Under the pieces are notes generated by a model. That model ran no database searches, had not been told where the DNA came from, and worked only from the letters and a program-made list of their open reading frames with translations. The translations under genes and the position numbers were made by a program. DNA of 32,477 nucleotides from Hyphomicrobiaceae bacterium (GTDB taxonomy: Bacteria > Pseudomonadota > Alphaproteobacteria > Rhizobiales > Hyphomicrobiaceae). This document shows positions 8,704 through 16,575 of this stretch, piece by piece (position 1 is the first letter of the stretch; every line of letters begins with the position of its first letter). The DNA lies in the NCBI GenBank assembly GCA_023384095.1, contig JAHDXT010000042.1:1-32477 (forward strand). The letters run 5' to 3'.

Positions 8704-9246
8704 ATCCGCCGACCAATGGTTAGAGGCGCGCCGGAGCGCGAGCCCACCGGCCCACGGATCAACGAGGCGATCCGGGCCAGAGAGGTAAGATTGATCGACG
8801 AAACCGGGCAGAACCTTGGCGTGGTGAGCCGCACAGACGCTGTCGAGCGCGCCACCGCGGCCGGGCTCGACCTTGTCGAGGTGTCACCCGACGCCGATCC
8901 GCCTGTCTGCAAGATTCTCGATTACGGCAAGTTCAAGTACCAGGAGCAGAAGAAGGCGGCCGAGGCGCGCAAGCACCAGAAGATCGTCGAGGTCAAGGAG
9001 ATCAAGATGCGGCCGAGCATCGACGATCACGACTACGACGTCAAAATGCGCTCCATCAAGCGCTTCTTCGACGAAGGCGACAAGGTGAAGATCACCTTGC
9101 GCTTCCGCGGTCGCGAAATGGCCCACCAGGAGATCGGGTATGATCTCCTGCAGCGTGTCAAGGCCGACCTGGGGGAGCTTGCGAAGGTCGAGGCCGAGCC
9201 TCGCCTCGAAGGCCGCCAGATGGTGATGGTGCTGGCGCCGCGCTGA
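8704..9246 (+). CDS. infC: Translation initiation factor IF-3, probable ATC start
   Basis: IF-3 binds the 30S subunit, prevents premature 50S joining and checks the start codon. The product has the N-domain motif [17 protein letters not shown], the linker region [13 protein letters not shown], and the C-domain ending in [13 protein letters not shown] place the start at ATC 8704. This gives [10 protein letters not shown], matching the RRP-type N-terminus usual in alphaproteobacteria, and a 180-residue protein. It also lies 7 bases after a good AGGGAG ribosome site (8691-8696). The first ATG, 8716, would be 19 bases away. A rare start codon is known in infC, where it lets IF-3 repress its own translation. 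No neighbour overlaps it. Confidence 0.95.
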   Translation: MRRPMVRGAPEREPTGPRINEAIRAREVRLIDETGQNLGVVSRTDAVERATAAGLDLVEVSPDADPPVCKILDYGKFKYQEQKKAAEARKHQKIVEVKEIKMRPSIDDHDYDVKMRSIKRFFDEGDKVKITLRFRGREMAHQEIGYDLLQRVKADLGELAKVEAEPRLEGRQMVMVLAPR

Positions 9247-9257
9247 GCGCGAGCAGC

Positions 9258-9286
9258 TTGCGCTGGCGGCTTTCTGTGGACTATAA
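9258..9286 (+). promoter_or_regulatory. Candidate promoter of rpmI-rplT
   Basis: TTGCGC at 9258-9263 and CTATAA at 9281-9286 are separated by 17 bases, a good sigma-70-type arrangement for a GC-rich alphaproteobacterium. It lies just after the infC stop and about 165 bases before rpmI. This would allow L35/L20 to be expressed apart from infC. The call rests on sequence only. Confidence 0.45.
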
Positions 9287-9293
9287 GCGAGCC

Positions 9294-9325
9294 GAGCCGC
9301 CCGGCGGGGCATGCCGTGGCGGCTC
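9294..9325 (+). promoter_or_regulatory. Hairpin in the rpmI leader
   Basis: A perfect 8-bp inverted repeat, GAGCCGCC (9294-9301) and GGCGGCTC (9318-9325), encloses a further self-complementary GGCATGCC. No T-run follows, so it is not an obvious terminator. It begins a few bases after the candidate -10 element, so it would form at the very 5' end of the rpmI-rplT mRNA. L20 represses this operon through leader structures in other bacteria. Whether this hairpin serves that role is inference. Confidence 0.35.
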
Positions 9326-9451
9326 GATCATGTTTGCAAGAGCATAGGGCGGCTGCACCCCTCGCCTGCACGCGCGAGCGCCGCAGGCGCGATGGCCTCG
9401 CGTAGAGGCGGTCGCCGGTGCCCGGCCCAAGCGAGAAATGGAGCAAGCGAA

Positions 9452-9652
9452 ATGCCCAAGTTGAAGACGAAGAGCAGCGCCAAGAAGCGCTTCAAGATGA
9501 CCGCCACCGGCAAGGTGAAGGTGCAGGCGCAAGGCAAGCGGCATGGCATGATCAAGCGGACGTCGAAGTTCATCCGCGATGCGCGGGGCACCATGGTGCT
9601 GAGCGACAGCGACGCCAAGATCGTCAAGAAGTACATGCCTTACGATCGCTGA
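9452..9652 (+). CDS. rpmI: 50S ribosomal protein L35
   Basis: A 66-residue, highly basic ribosomal protein of the large subunit. The N-terminus [15 protein letters not shown] and the end VKKYMPY are diagnostic, and the length is that of the family. I chose the ATG at 9452 rather than the upstream open frame because it begins the conserved protein exactly and has GGAGC 7-11 bases before it. It precedes rplT by 87 bases, the standard L35-L20 pairing. Confidence 0.97.
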   Translation: MPKLKTKSSAKKRFKMTATGKVKVQAQGKRHGMIKRTSKFIRDARGTMVLSDSDAKIVKKYMPYDR

Positions 9653-9739
9653 GGCCGCAGGATCGGGCTGATTGGCCGCCATCGCGAGCCTGCCGAGTCC
9701 TGATCCGACCATTCCCTTACATTCCGACGGAGCATCATC

Positions 9740-10120
9740 ATGGCACGTGTCAAGCGCGGCGTCACAGCCCACGCGAAGCACAAGAAGGTTCTCAAGGCCG
9801 CCAAGGGCTATTACGGCCGGCGCAAGAATACCATCCGCGTCGCCAAGCAGGCGGTGGAGAAAGCGCAGCAGTACGCCTATCGCGACCGCAAGCGCCGCAA
9901 GCGCACCTTCCGGGCGCTGTGGATTCAGCGCATCAACGCCGCGGCGCGTGAGCTCGGCACCACCTACGGCCAGTTCATCAACGGCTTGAGCAAGGCCGGC
10001 ATCGAGGTCGACCGCAAGATGCTTGCCGATCTAGCCGTGCGCGATTCGACGGCCTTCAAGGCGCTCGTCGAGCAGGCTTCCGCGGCCGTGCAGGCATCGC
10101 AGCCGGCCGCAACGGCCTGA
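9740..10120 (+). CDS. rplT: 50S ribosomal protein L20
   Basis: L20 binds 23S rRNA early in 50S assembly and in several bacteria represses its own operon. The 126-residue product begins [19 protein letters not shown] and contains [11 protein letters not shown] and [10 protein letters not shown], all diagnostic. The C-terminus carries a short Ala-rich extension (about 8 residues) relative to the E. coli protein. A GGAG ribosome site is 7 bases upstream of the ATG. Two hairpins follow before pheS. Confidence 0.97.
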   Translation: MARVKRGVTAHAKHKKVLKAAKGYYGRRKNTIRVAKQAVEKAQQYAYRDRKRRKRTFRALWIQRINAAARELGTTYGQFINGLSKAGIEVDRKMLADLAVRDSTAFKALVEQASAAVQASQPAATA

Positions 10121-10137
10121 GGCGCCGCACGGCGCCT
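10120..10137 (+). terminator. Hairpin right after rplT
   Basis: AGGCGCC and GGCGCCT form a 7-bp perfect stem with a GCAC loop, beginning at the last base of the rplT stop codon and followed by TTGC. The GC stem with only a short T stretch suggests partial termination or 3'-end protection rather than a strong terminator. Confidence 0.4.
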
Positions 10138-10151
10138 TGCATGCTGACACG

Positions 10152-10173
10152 GGCGCTGCCGGCTGGCAGCGCC
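10152..10173 (+). promoter_or_regulatory. Second hairpin, just before the pheS ribosome site
   Basis: A perfect 9-bp stem, GGCGCTGCC / GGCAGCGCC, with a 4-base loop (GGCT). It ends 5 bases before the AGGGG ribosome site of pheS (10179-10183). It could limit readthrough into pheS or affect pheS translation. No short Phe-rich leader peptide of the enterobacterial type is visible beside it. Confidence 0.45.
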
Positions 10174-10190
10174 TTCGCAGGGGCACGACG

Positions 10191-11279
10191 ATGGTGAGCT
10201 TTCCGGACCTCGAGAAGCTTCGGTCCGAGCTGCTGAGCCGGATCGAGGCGGCGAGGGATCTCGTGGCACTCGAGCAGGTGCGCATCGCCGCGCTCGGCAA
10301 GAAGGGCAGCATCTCCGAGCAGATGGCCAGGCTCGGCACGCTGCCGCCGGAGCAGCGCCGGGAGCTCGGGCAGGCCACCAACGCCGTCAAGGCGGCGGTT
10401 TCCGATGCTCTCGAAGCGCGCAAGGCGGCGCTCGAGGCGGCGGCGCTCGACGAGCGGCTCGCCACCGAGCGCGCGGACATCTCCCTGCCGGTCCGGCTCG
10501 GACCGGCGTCGGAGGGCCGCATTCACCCCGTCTCGCAGGTGTTCGACGAGGTCATCGAGATTTTCGCGGACATGGGCTTCTCGGTGGCCGAGGGACCGGA
10601 CATCGAGACCGACGACCTCAACTTCACCAAGCTCAACATCCCGGAGGAGCACCCCGCCCGGCAGGAGCACGACACGTTCTACCTGCGCGACGGCGGTCCG
10701 GGTGACGGCAGCAACCGGCCGCGCATGCTGCTGCGCACGCATACGAGCCCAGTGCAAATCCGCACCATGCTGACCCAGCCTCCCCCGATCCGCATCATCG
10801 CGCCCGGCCGCGTCTACCGCTGCGACAGCGATCAGACGCATACGCCGATGTTCCACCAGATCGAGGGGCTCATCATCGATGAGAGCACCCACCTCGGTCA
10901 CCTCAAGTGGTGCCTGGAGGAGTTCTGCAAGGCGTTCTTCGAGGTGGAGGAAGTGAAAATGCGCTTCCGCGCCTCGCACTTCCCTTTCACCGAGCCGTCC
11001 ATGGAGGTGGACATCGACGCCGCCGCGATCGGCAAGCCCGGGCAGTGGCTGGAAATTCTCGGCTCCGGCATGGTGCACCCGAACGTCATCCGCAACTGCG
11101 GCCTCGACCCGGAGAAGTACCAGGGGTTCGCGTTCGGCATGGGCCTCGACCGGATCACCATGCTGAAGTATGGCATACCGGACCTGCGCGACATGTTCGC
11201 CGCGGACCTGCGCTGGATGAAGCACTACGGCTTCCTTGCGGTCGATGTGCCCACGTTGGCTGGTGGGCTGTCGTCGTGA
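10191..11279 (+). CDS. pheS: Phenylalanyl-tRNA synthetase alpha subunit
   Basis: PheS carries the class II catalytic core of the heterotetrameric enzyme that charges tRNA-Phe. The 362-residue product has an N-terminal coiled coil (about residues 1-90), motif 2 around [18 protein letters not shown], and motif 3 ending in [30 protein letters not shown] is also typical, although the usual cysteine-containing segment is shortened. I chose ATG 10191, with AGGGG 7 bases upstream. The partner pheT is not adjacent: it starts 892 bases further on. Confidence 0.96.
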   Translation: MVSFPDLEKLRSELLSRIEAARDLVALEQVRIAALGKKGSISEQMARLGTLPPEQRRELGQATNAVKAAVSDALEARKAALEAAALDERLATERADISLPVRLGPASEGRIHPVSQVFDEVIEIFADMGFSVAEGPDIETDDLNFTKLNIPEEHPARQEHDTFYLRDGGPGDGSNRPRMLLRTHTSPVQIRTMLTQPPPIRIIAPGRVYRCDSDQTHTPMFHQIEGLIIDESTHLGHLKWCLEEFCKAFFEVEEVKMRFRASHFPFTEPSMEVDIDAAAIGKPGQWLEILGSGMVHPNVIRNCGLDPEKYQGFAFGMGLDRITMLKYGIPDLRDMFAADLRWMKHYGFLAVDVPTLAGGLSS

Positions 11280-11307
11280 GAAATGACGGCGCAGGCCGGC
11301 TCTTATC

Positions 11308-11416
11308 CCCTCTCCCCATCCTCATGGGGAGAGGGTTAGGGTGAGGGGCAGGAACTTGCGCTTCGGTTCGCGGCTGCCCCTCACCCCGACCCTCTCCCCG
11401 CACGCGGGGAGAGGGG
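11308..11416. repeat. Composite palindromic element between pheS and the membrane gene
   Basis: The element has three nested parts. The first is a 12-bp perfect stem, CCCTCTCCCCAT / ATGGGGAGAGGG (11308-11335), with a 4-base loop. The second is a 13-bp perfect inverted repeat, GGGTGAGGGGCAG (11339-11351) with CTGCCCCTCACCC (11374-11386). The third is another CCCTCTCCCCGC...GCGGGGAGAGGG palindrome ending near 11416. The two outer palindromes lie head to head, so the whole is a large inverted repeat, like a BIME. A single unit recurs at 15344-15369. Confidence 0.8.
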
Positions 11417-11506
11417 ATTGTCGCGTTTCCGTCGGTTTCAGGCAGAACGGACTTTGCATCTGAGGGGAGTTGTTGCGGCGGCATCGGCTTGGAGGGGCGC
11501 CGACAG

Positions 11507-12064
11507 ATGTTTGCAATCCTGAACACCACGCCCGCGGTGCTGCTGGCGCTCGCCATCGCCGCCCTGATGATCGCGGCGTCGGTATTCATCCTCTTCTACC
11601 ACGACCGCAAGCACGAGGAGCTCGACCAGTGGGTCGATTTCTCCTTCAGCCGGGACACGCTTCGCAACGCGCTCACGTATTACCGCTTCATGGCGGTCTC
11701 GATGCTCGTGTTCTACGTCCTGTTCACGATAAGCTGCCTGCTGCTGCAGGCCGAAGGCCGCCACATCTTCGCGAGCGGCAACGAGCCCCTCCACGCCGGA
11801 CCGATCGCGGCGTCGATGTTCACGTTCGACCTCGTCCTGCGGGGCGGGTTCTTCGACATCATGGAGCACTTCGACCTGGGCGTGTCGCCGGTCGCCATGA
11901 ACCGCAAGTCGCTGTGGTTCGTCTGGTATGCCTTCGTGTTCCGGATGTTCTACGCGCTGACGCTGATCAAGATCCTGATCTCCTTCGTGTGGATCTACGG
12001 CAAGATCCGCATGGCGCGGCAGGTCTTCCGGGCGAGCAGCAGCCAGTTGCGGCTGTTCGAGTGA
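11507..12064 (+). CDS. Predicted inner-membrane protein of unknown function between pheS and pheT
   Basis: I do not recognise the family. The 185-residue product has three clear membrane helices at about residues 7-30, 62-86 and 142-172, with a charged loop (YHDRKHEELDQWVDFSFSRD) after the first. There is no signal peptidase site and no catalytic motif. GGAGG at 11491-11495 supports the ATG at 11507; a longer reading from 11489 would start at a weak codon. It is on the same strand as pheS and pheT and lies 107 bases before pheT. Codon-position GC bias and a homolog-like topology make it a real gene, but its role is unknown. Confidence 0.75.
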   Translation: MFAILNTTPAVLLALAIAALMIAASVFILFYHDRKHEELDQWVDFSFSRDTLRNALTYYRFMAVSMLVFYVLFTISCLLLQAEGRHIFASGNEPLHAGPIAASMFTFDLVLRGGFFDIMEHFDLGVSPVAMNRKSLWFVWYAFVFRMFYALTLIKILISFVWIYGKIRMARQVFRASSSQLRLFE

Positions 12065-12171
12065 TGTTGCCCTTGGCGGCCGGCGGGCAAAGAGGGTAAG
12101 ACCCTCGCGCTGCACGCGGCCCGGTCCGGCGCCGCCTGGGCATTTGCATCTTTTGCGGGATGAATGACGTC

Positions 12172-14601
12172 ATGAAGCTCACGCTGTCCTGGCTCCAGGA
12201 CCATCTCGACACCGAAGCCTCTCTCGAGGAGATCGCCGACCGGCTATCTGCTATCGGCCTCGAGGTGGAGAGCATCGACGATCCGGCCGCGAAGCTGGCG
12301 CCCTTCACCGTCGCGCGCGTGATCGAGGCGAGGCCCCATCCCAACGCCGACCGGCTGCGCGTCTGCGTGGTCGAGGTCGCGCCCGGCAAGCCCCCGGTCG
12401 AGGTCGTCTGCGGGGCGCCGAACGCGCGCACCGGCATGATCGGCGTCTTCGCGCCGCTCGGCACCCATATTCCCGGCACCGGCATCACACTCGACAAGAG
12501 GCCGGTCCGCGGCGCGGTCTCGAACGGCATGCTCGTCTCCGAGCGCGAGCTCGAGCTGTCCGAGGACCACGAGGGCATCATCGAGCTCGATCCCGCTCAC
12601 GGCGAGCGCATCGGTGCGCGCTACATCGACGTGGCCGGCCTCAGCGACCCGGTGGTCGACGTGAAGCTGACGCCCAACCGGCCCGACTGCACCGGCGTGC
12701 GCGGCATCGCCCGCGATCTGGCGGCCGCCGGCCTCGGCAAGCTCCGGCCGGAGCCGAGGCTCGGCACCGTCGAGGGCGCCTTCGCCTGCCCGGTCGACAT
12801 CCGGCTCGAGTTCACGCCCGAAACCGCCGACGCATGCCCCGCGTTCGCCGGGCGTCTCGTCAAGGACGTGAAGAACGGCCCATCGCCGGCCTGGATGCAG
12901 AGCCGCCTCAAGGCGGCGGGCCTCAGGCCGATCAGCGCGCTGGTCGATATCACCAACTACGTGTCGCTGGACCGCGGCCGGCCGCTGCACGTCTACGATG
13001 CCGACAAGTTGAAGGGCGCCATCCGCGCGCGGCTGGGGCGCGCGGGCGAGAGGTTCCCGGCGCTCGACGGGCGCGAGTATGCGGTCGACGAGACCATGTG
13101 CGTCATCGCGGACGACAGCGGCGTGCTCGGCCTCGGCGGCATCATCGGCGGCGAGAGCACCGCCTGCACGGAGGCCACGACCAGCGTCTTCATCGAGAGC
13201 GCCTATTTCGACCCGCTGCGGACGGCCGCAACGGGCCGCAAGGCCGGCGTGCAGACGGACGCGCGCTACCGCTTCGAGCGCGGCGTCGATCCTGCTTTCA
13301 TCGTGCCGGGGCTCGACCTTGCCACCGACCTGATTCTGAAGCTTGCCGGCGGCAACCCGTCGAAGCGGCGTGTCGCCGGCGCGCCGCCCGAGCACCGCGC
13401 GACGATCGCCTTCGACCTCCGCCGCATCGGTCGCCTGACCGGCCTGACGGTGAAGGAGGCGGAAAGCCGCAAGGTGCTCGCCGCGCTAGGGTTCGAGGTC
13501 GGGGGCAAGGGGCCGGACGTGAAGGTGACGCCGCCGAGCTGGCGGCCGGACATCCACGGGCCGGCGGACCTGGTCGAGGAGGTCGTCCGCATCGTCGGGC
13601 TCGACAAGGTGCCCTCCACTCCCATCCCGCGCGTTCAGGGTGTGACGCGGTCGGTGCTCACCGAGGCTCAGCGCCGCGGCCGCCGCGCCCGCCGCGTCCT
13701 GGCCGGGCGCGGCCTCGTGGAAGCGATGACCTGGTCGTTCATACCGCGCCCGCAGTCGGAGCAGTTCGGTGGCGGCGCGGAGGTGCTCGAGCTCGCCAAC
13801 CCGATCTCGGTCGAGATGTCCTCGATGCGGCCGAGCCTGCTGCCGGGCCTCCTGTCCGCCGTGCAGCGCAATCGCAACCGCGGCTTCGCCAATGTCGCCC
13901 TGTTCGAGCTGGGGCAGGCCTACCGCGGCGATCAGCCGGAGGACCAGATCCAGATCGCGGCGGGCGTACGCGCCGGAGCGGCGCGGCTCGCGGGCTTTGG
14001 TCGCCACTGGGACGCGCCCGCCGAGGATGCCGGCGTCTTCGACGCCAAGTCCGACGTCTTCGCAACGCTGGCGGCGCTCGGCTTCGATCCCACCCGCGCC
14101 CAGATCGCCCGCGAGGCGCCGTCCTGGTACCATCCGGGCCGGTCCGGCGTGCTGCGGCTCGGGCCCAAGACGGTGCTGGCTCATTTCGGCGAGATCCACC
14201 CCGCGACGCTCGCCGCCCTCGACGTGGCGGCGCCCGCGGCTGCGTTCGAGATTTTCCTCGACGCGCTGCCGCCCGAGAAACGCAAGTCCCGCGCCCGCCC
14301 CGCAATGGTGGCGCCGGACCTGCTGCCCGTGCGGCGCGATTTCGCGTTCGTGCTCGACGAGACGGTGCCGGCGGGCGACGTCGTCAGAGCCGCGACGGGC
14401 GCCGACAAGGTGCTGATCGCGGACGTCACCGTCTTCGACGTGTTCGCCGGCAAGAGCCTCGGGCCCGGCAGGAAGTCGGTGGCGATCGAGGTGACGTTGC
14501 AGCCCCGGGAGCGCACCTTGACCGATCCCGAGATCGAGGCGGTCTCGGCGAAGGTCATCGCCGAGGTCAAACGGATCACGGGCGGCGAGGTCCGGGGGTA
14601 A
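12172..14601 (+). CDS. pheT: Phenylalanyl-tRNA synthetase beta subunit
   Basis: The 809-residue beta subunit assembles with PheS and carries the tRNA-binding and editing domains. Domains in order are an N-terminal segment (MKLTLSWLQDHLDT), an EMAP-like tRNA-binding domain (about residues 40-150), the B3/B4 editing domain with NRPDC (about residues 165-169) and LVDITNYV, and B5. The catalytic-like domain and the C-terminal anticodon-binding (FDX-ACB) domain from about 715 complete the protein. I chose ATG 12172 because MKLTLSWL is the normal N-terminus; ATG 12160 would add four residues. It ends 48 bases before a convergent gene. Confidence 0.96.
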   Translation: MKLTLSWLQDHLDTEASLEEIADRLSAIGLEVESIDDPAAKLAPFTVARVIEARPHPNADRLRVCVVEVAPGKPPVEVVCGAPNARTGMIGVFAPLGTHIPGTGITLDKRPVRGAVSNGMLVSERELELSEDHEGIIELDPAHGERIGARYIDVAGLSDPVVDVKLTPNRPDCTGVRGIARDLAAAGLGKLRPEPRLGTVEGAFACPVDIRLEFTPETADACPAFAGRLVKDVKNGPSPAWMQSRLKAAGLRPISALVDITNYVSLDRGRPLHVYDADKLKGAIRARLGRAGERFPALDGREYAVDETMCVIADDSGVLGLGGIIGGESTACTEATTSVFIESAYFDPLRTAATGRKAGVQTDARYRFERGVDPAFIVPGLDLATDLILKLAGGNPSKRRVAGAPPEHRATIAFDLRRIGRLTGLTVKEAESRKVLAALGFEVGGKGPDVKVTPPSWRPDIHGPADLVEEVVRIVGLDKVPSTPIPRVQGVTRSVLTEAQRRGRRARRVLAGRGLVEAMTWSFIPRPQSEQFGGGAEVLELANPISVEMSSMRPSLLPGLLSAVQRNRNRGFANVALFELGQAYRGDQPEDQIQIAAGVRAGAARLAGFGRHWDAPAEDAGVFDAKSDVFATLAALGFDPTRAQIAREAPSWYHPGRSGVLRLGPKTVLAHFGEIHPATLAALDVAAPAAAFEIFLDALPPEKRKSRARPAMVAPDLLPVRRDFAFVLDETVPAGDVVRAATGADKVLIADVTVFDVFAGKSLGPGRKSVAIEVTLQPRERTLTDPEIEAVSAKVIAEVKRITGGEVRG

Positions 14602-14649
14602 GGCCGTGAGATCGTGAGGATTACCTCTACGGCCCACCATCTCACGACT

Positions 14650-15312
14650 TCACGTCTTCTGGCCGTAGCCGGCGAAGCCCGCAAGCGCGTCCTCGATCTC
14701 CGCGGCGGAGAGGAGCACCGGCCCGCCGGCGAGCAGAGACACCCAGTACTGCTTGGCGAGCGTCTCGAGCTCGCAGGCCAGCCATACGGCCCTTTCCAGC
14801 GTCGCGCCGATGGCGATCATGCCGTGGTTGGCCAGCAGGCAGCCGTTGCGGCCCTCCAGCGCGGCGAGCGCCGCGTCGGACAGCTCCTTGGTGCCGAAGC
14901 GGGCGTATCCCGAGCAGCGGATATCGCCCCCGCCGAACGCCGCGACCATGTAGTGGCAGGCAGGGATGCCGCGGCGCGCGATGGCCAGCGCGGTCGCATA
15001 GGTCGAGTGCGTGTGCACGACCGCGCCCGCTTCGGGACGGGCGCGCAGGATGTCGAGATGGATGCGCCATTCCGACGAGGGCTTCAGCGGGCCGCGGTGA
15101 CAGCCGTAGTCGCGCGAGACCGGCATGGCGGCGATCATATCCGGCGTCATGGCGTCGTAGGGAATGCCCGACGGCGTAATCAGCATCTCGTCTCGGTGTC
15201 GGACGGAGATGTTTCCGGAGGTGCCCTGGTTGAGACCGCTGGCGTTCAGCCAGCGGCACTTGTCGATGACCGCCTGGCGCAACTTGAGCTCGAGCTTGGG
15301 CACCTTCGGCAT
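14650..15312 (-). CDS. Class II aldolase/adducin family protein
   Basis: A 220-residue zinc-dependent aldolase of the FucA/AraD type, which cleaves or epimerises phosphorylated sugars or sugar acids. Predicted zinc ligands are His 100 and His 102 (VVHTHSTYA) and His 163 (ANHGM). The likely catalytic acid is Glu 81 in SSEWRIH. NQGTSGNISVR at about 28-38 is the phosphate/substrate loop. I chose ATG 15312; a GTG four codons upstream (15324) is an alternative. It is the most distal member of the minus-strand sugar-acid genes, separated from the aldo/keto reductase by repeats, so it may have its own promoter. Confidence 0.88.
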   Translation of the reverse strand: MPKVPKLELKLRQAVIDKCRWLNASGLNQGTSGNISVRHRDEMLITPSGIPYDAMTPDMIAAMPVSRDYGCHRGPLKPSSEWRIHLDILRARPEAGAVVHTHSTYATALAIARRGIPACHYMVAAFGGGDIRCSGYARFGTKELSDAALAALEGRNGCLLANHGMIAIGATLERAVWLACELETLAKQYWVSLLAGGPVLLSAAEIEDALAGFAGYGQKT

Positions 15313-15343
15313 GAGGACCGGCACGCCTGCTGATCTATGATCC

Positions 15344-15369
15344 CCCTCTCCCCGCGTGCGGGGAGAGGG
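15344..15369. repeat. Single palindromic unit of the CCCTCTCCCC family
   Basis: A 12-bp perfect stem, CCCTCTCCCCGC / GCGGGGAGAGGG, with a 2-base loop, followed by GTGGTGAGGGGCAGC. It is one half of the composite element seen at 11308-11416. Confidence 0.75.
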
Positions 15370-15434
15370 TCGTGGTGAGGGGCAGCCGCGAGCGCAGGGC
15401 GAGTACGCAGGGCCTGATGCTCACGCCTCACTCG

Positions 15435-15512
15435 GGGTCAGACCCGACGGGTCTGACCCTCAACCCCCCTCAATCCTGCCTTCCTCGGGTCTGACCCGCA
15501 GGGTCTGACCCC
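15435..15512. repeat. GGGTCTGACCC repeat cluster
   Basis: Four 11-base units occur in 78 bases. GGGTCAGACCC (15435-15445) and GGGTCTGACCC (15449-15459) form a perfect hairpin with a 3-base loop. Two direct copies of GGGTCTGACCC follow (15487-15497 and 15501-15511), again 3 bases apart. The units are not separated by unique spacers of CRISPR length. Function unknown. Confidence 0.75.
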
Positions 15513-15542
15513 TTAGAAGCCTCCTTGAACCCTGCCTCCTAA

Positions 15543-15568
15543 CCTTCCCCATTTGCAATGGGGAGAGG
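15543..15568. repeat. Degenerate CCCTCTCCCC-type palindrome
   Basis: CCCCATT (15547-15553) and AATGGGG (15557-15563) form a 7-bp stem with a TGC loop. The flanks CCTT and AGAGG suggest a decayed copy of the CCCTCTCCCC family. With the two preceding entries it fills the 290-base gap 15313-15602, which otherwise shows no gene. Confidence 0.5.
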
Positions 15569-15602
15569 AGACATGGACGTTTCCATCTGAACCGGAAAAA
15601 CT

Positions 15603-16544
15603 CTATGTTGCCGAGAGGCTGTCGATTTCGGCGATCTCCTCCGCGGTCAGCGCCCAGCCCGCGGCGCGCACGTTCTGCTCCACCTGCTCGGGCTTTGTTG
15701 CGCCGGCAATGACGCTGGCGACGACGGGCTGCGATGCCAGCCAGCTAAAGACCAGCTCCAGAAGGGAGTGACCGCGCGACTCGGCGAATGCCGTCAGGCG
15801 CTCGACGAGTAGGAAGTTCGGCTCGGTCAGGTACTTGTCCGCCCACCGTGCCGCCGCCGCCATGCGCGTGCCCGGAGGCAGTGCCTCACCGCGCTTGTAC
15901 TTGCCCGTCAGCAGCCCGCAGGCGAGCGGGAAATAGGGCAGCAGGCCGAGCTCATAATGCTGCATCGCCGGGGTCAGGTGACTCTCGTGAGTGCGGACCA
16001 CGAGGCTGTATTCATCCTGGCAGGACACGAAGCTCGCGAGGTTGCGGTGCCGCGAGGTCCACAGCGCATCCGCCACCTGCCAGGCCGGCATGTTGGAGCA
16101 GCCGACATAGCGCACCTTGCCTTGCCGCACGAGGTCGTCGAGCGCTCGCAGCGTCTCCTCGATGGGAGTGCGCGGATCCGGCTGGTGGAGCTGGTAGAGG
16201 TCGATCCAGTCCGTCTTGAGCCGCCGCAGGCTCGCTTCCACCGCCGTCACGATGTAGCGGCGCGAGGCGCCCGTGAGCCCGCGGCCGGCATCCATCGGCA
16301 TGCCGAACTTCGTGGCCAGCACGATGTCCTTGCGGCGCGCGCCGAGGATCTCGCCGAGCGCCGTTTCCGAGCCGCCCTTGTCTCCGTAGACGTCGGCGGT
16401 GTCGAGCAGCGTGATGCCGAGATCGAGCGCCTTGTGCACCACGGCACGTGAGGCCTCGAGGTCGATGCGGCCGCCGAAGTTGTTGCACCCCAGGCCGACC
16501 GCGGACACCAGCAGGCCGGAGGGGCCGAGATTGCGCTGCTCCAT
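15603..16544 (-). CDS. Aldo/keto reductase
   Basis: A 313-residue NAD(P)H-dependent oxidoreductase with a TIM-barrel fold. The catalytic tetrad is visible: Asp 48 and Tyr 53 (LDTADVYGD), Lys 79 (LATKFG) and His 120 (LYQLHQPD). The C-terminal cofactor region includes VIAGATKPEQVEQN. A strong GGGAGG ribosome site lies 6 bases before the ATG at 16544, which rules out the longer upstream frame. It is 31 bases downstream of the hydroxyacid dehydrogenase on the same strand, so it probably belongs to the sugar-acid operon. There it would oxidise or reduce a sugar or lactone; the exact substrate is unknown. Confidence 0.92.
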   Translation of the reverse strand: MEQRNLGPSGLLVSAVGLGCNNFGGRIDLEASRAVVHKALDLGITLLDTADVYGDKGGSETALGEILGARRKDIVLATKFGMPMDAGRGLTGASRRYIVTAVEASLRRLKTDWIDLYQLHQPDPRTPIEETLRALDDLVRQGKVRYVGCSNMPAWQVADALWTSRHRNLASFVSCQDEYSLVVRTHESHLTPAMQHYELGLLPYFPLACGLLTGKYKRGEALPPGTRMAAAARWADKYLTEPNFLLVERLTAFAESRGHSLLELVFSWLASQPVVASVIAGATKPEQVEQNVRAAGWALTAEEIAEIDSLSAT

Positions 16545-16575
16545 CAGAAACCTCCCTGAGACCTCGTTCTGCCCG

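Noticed and set aside
8716-8718. ATG as the infC start
   Set aside because: It is 19 bases from the only good ribosome site and would remove the RRP N-terminus; ATC 8704 fits better.
12834-14609. 591-codon open frame overlapping pheT in another frame
   Set aside because: It is Arg/Gly/Pro-rich shadow translation of pheT with no recognisable domain.
14606-14647. Possible two-way terminator between pheT and the class II aldolase
   Set aside because: GTGAGAT/ATCTCAC and TCGTGAG/CTCACGA are only 7-bp pairings with long loops and no T-run.
15435-15512. Possible CRISPR array
   Set aside because: Units are only 11 bases with 3-base or 27-base gaps, there is no spacer regularity, and no cas gene is present.
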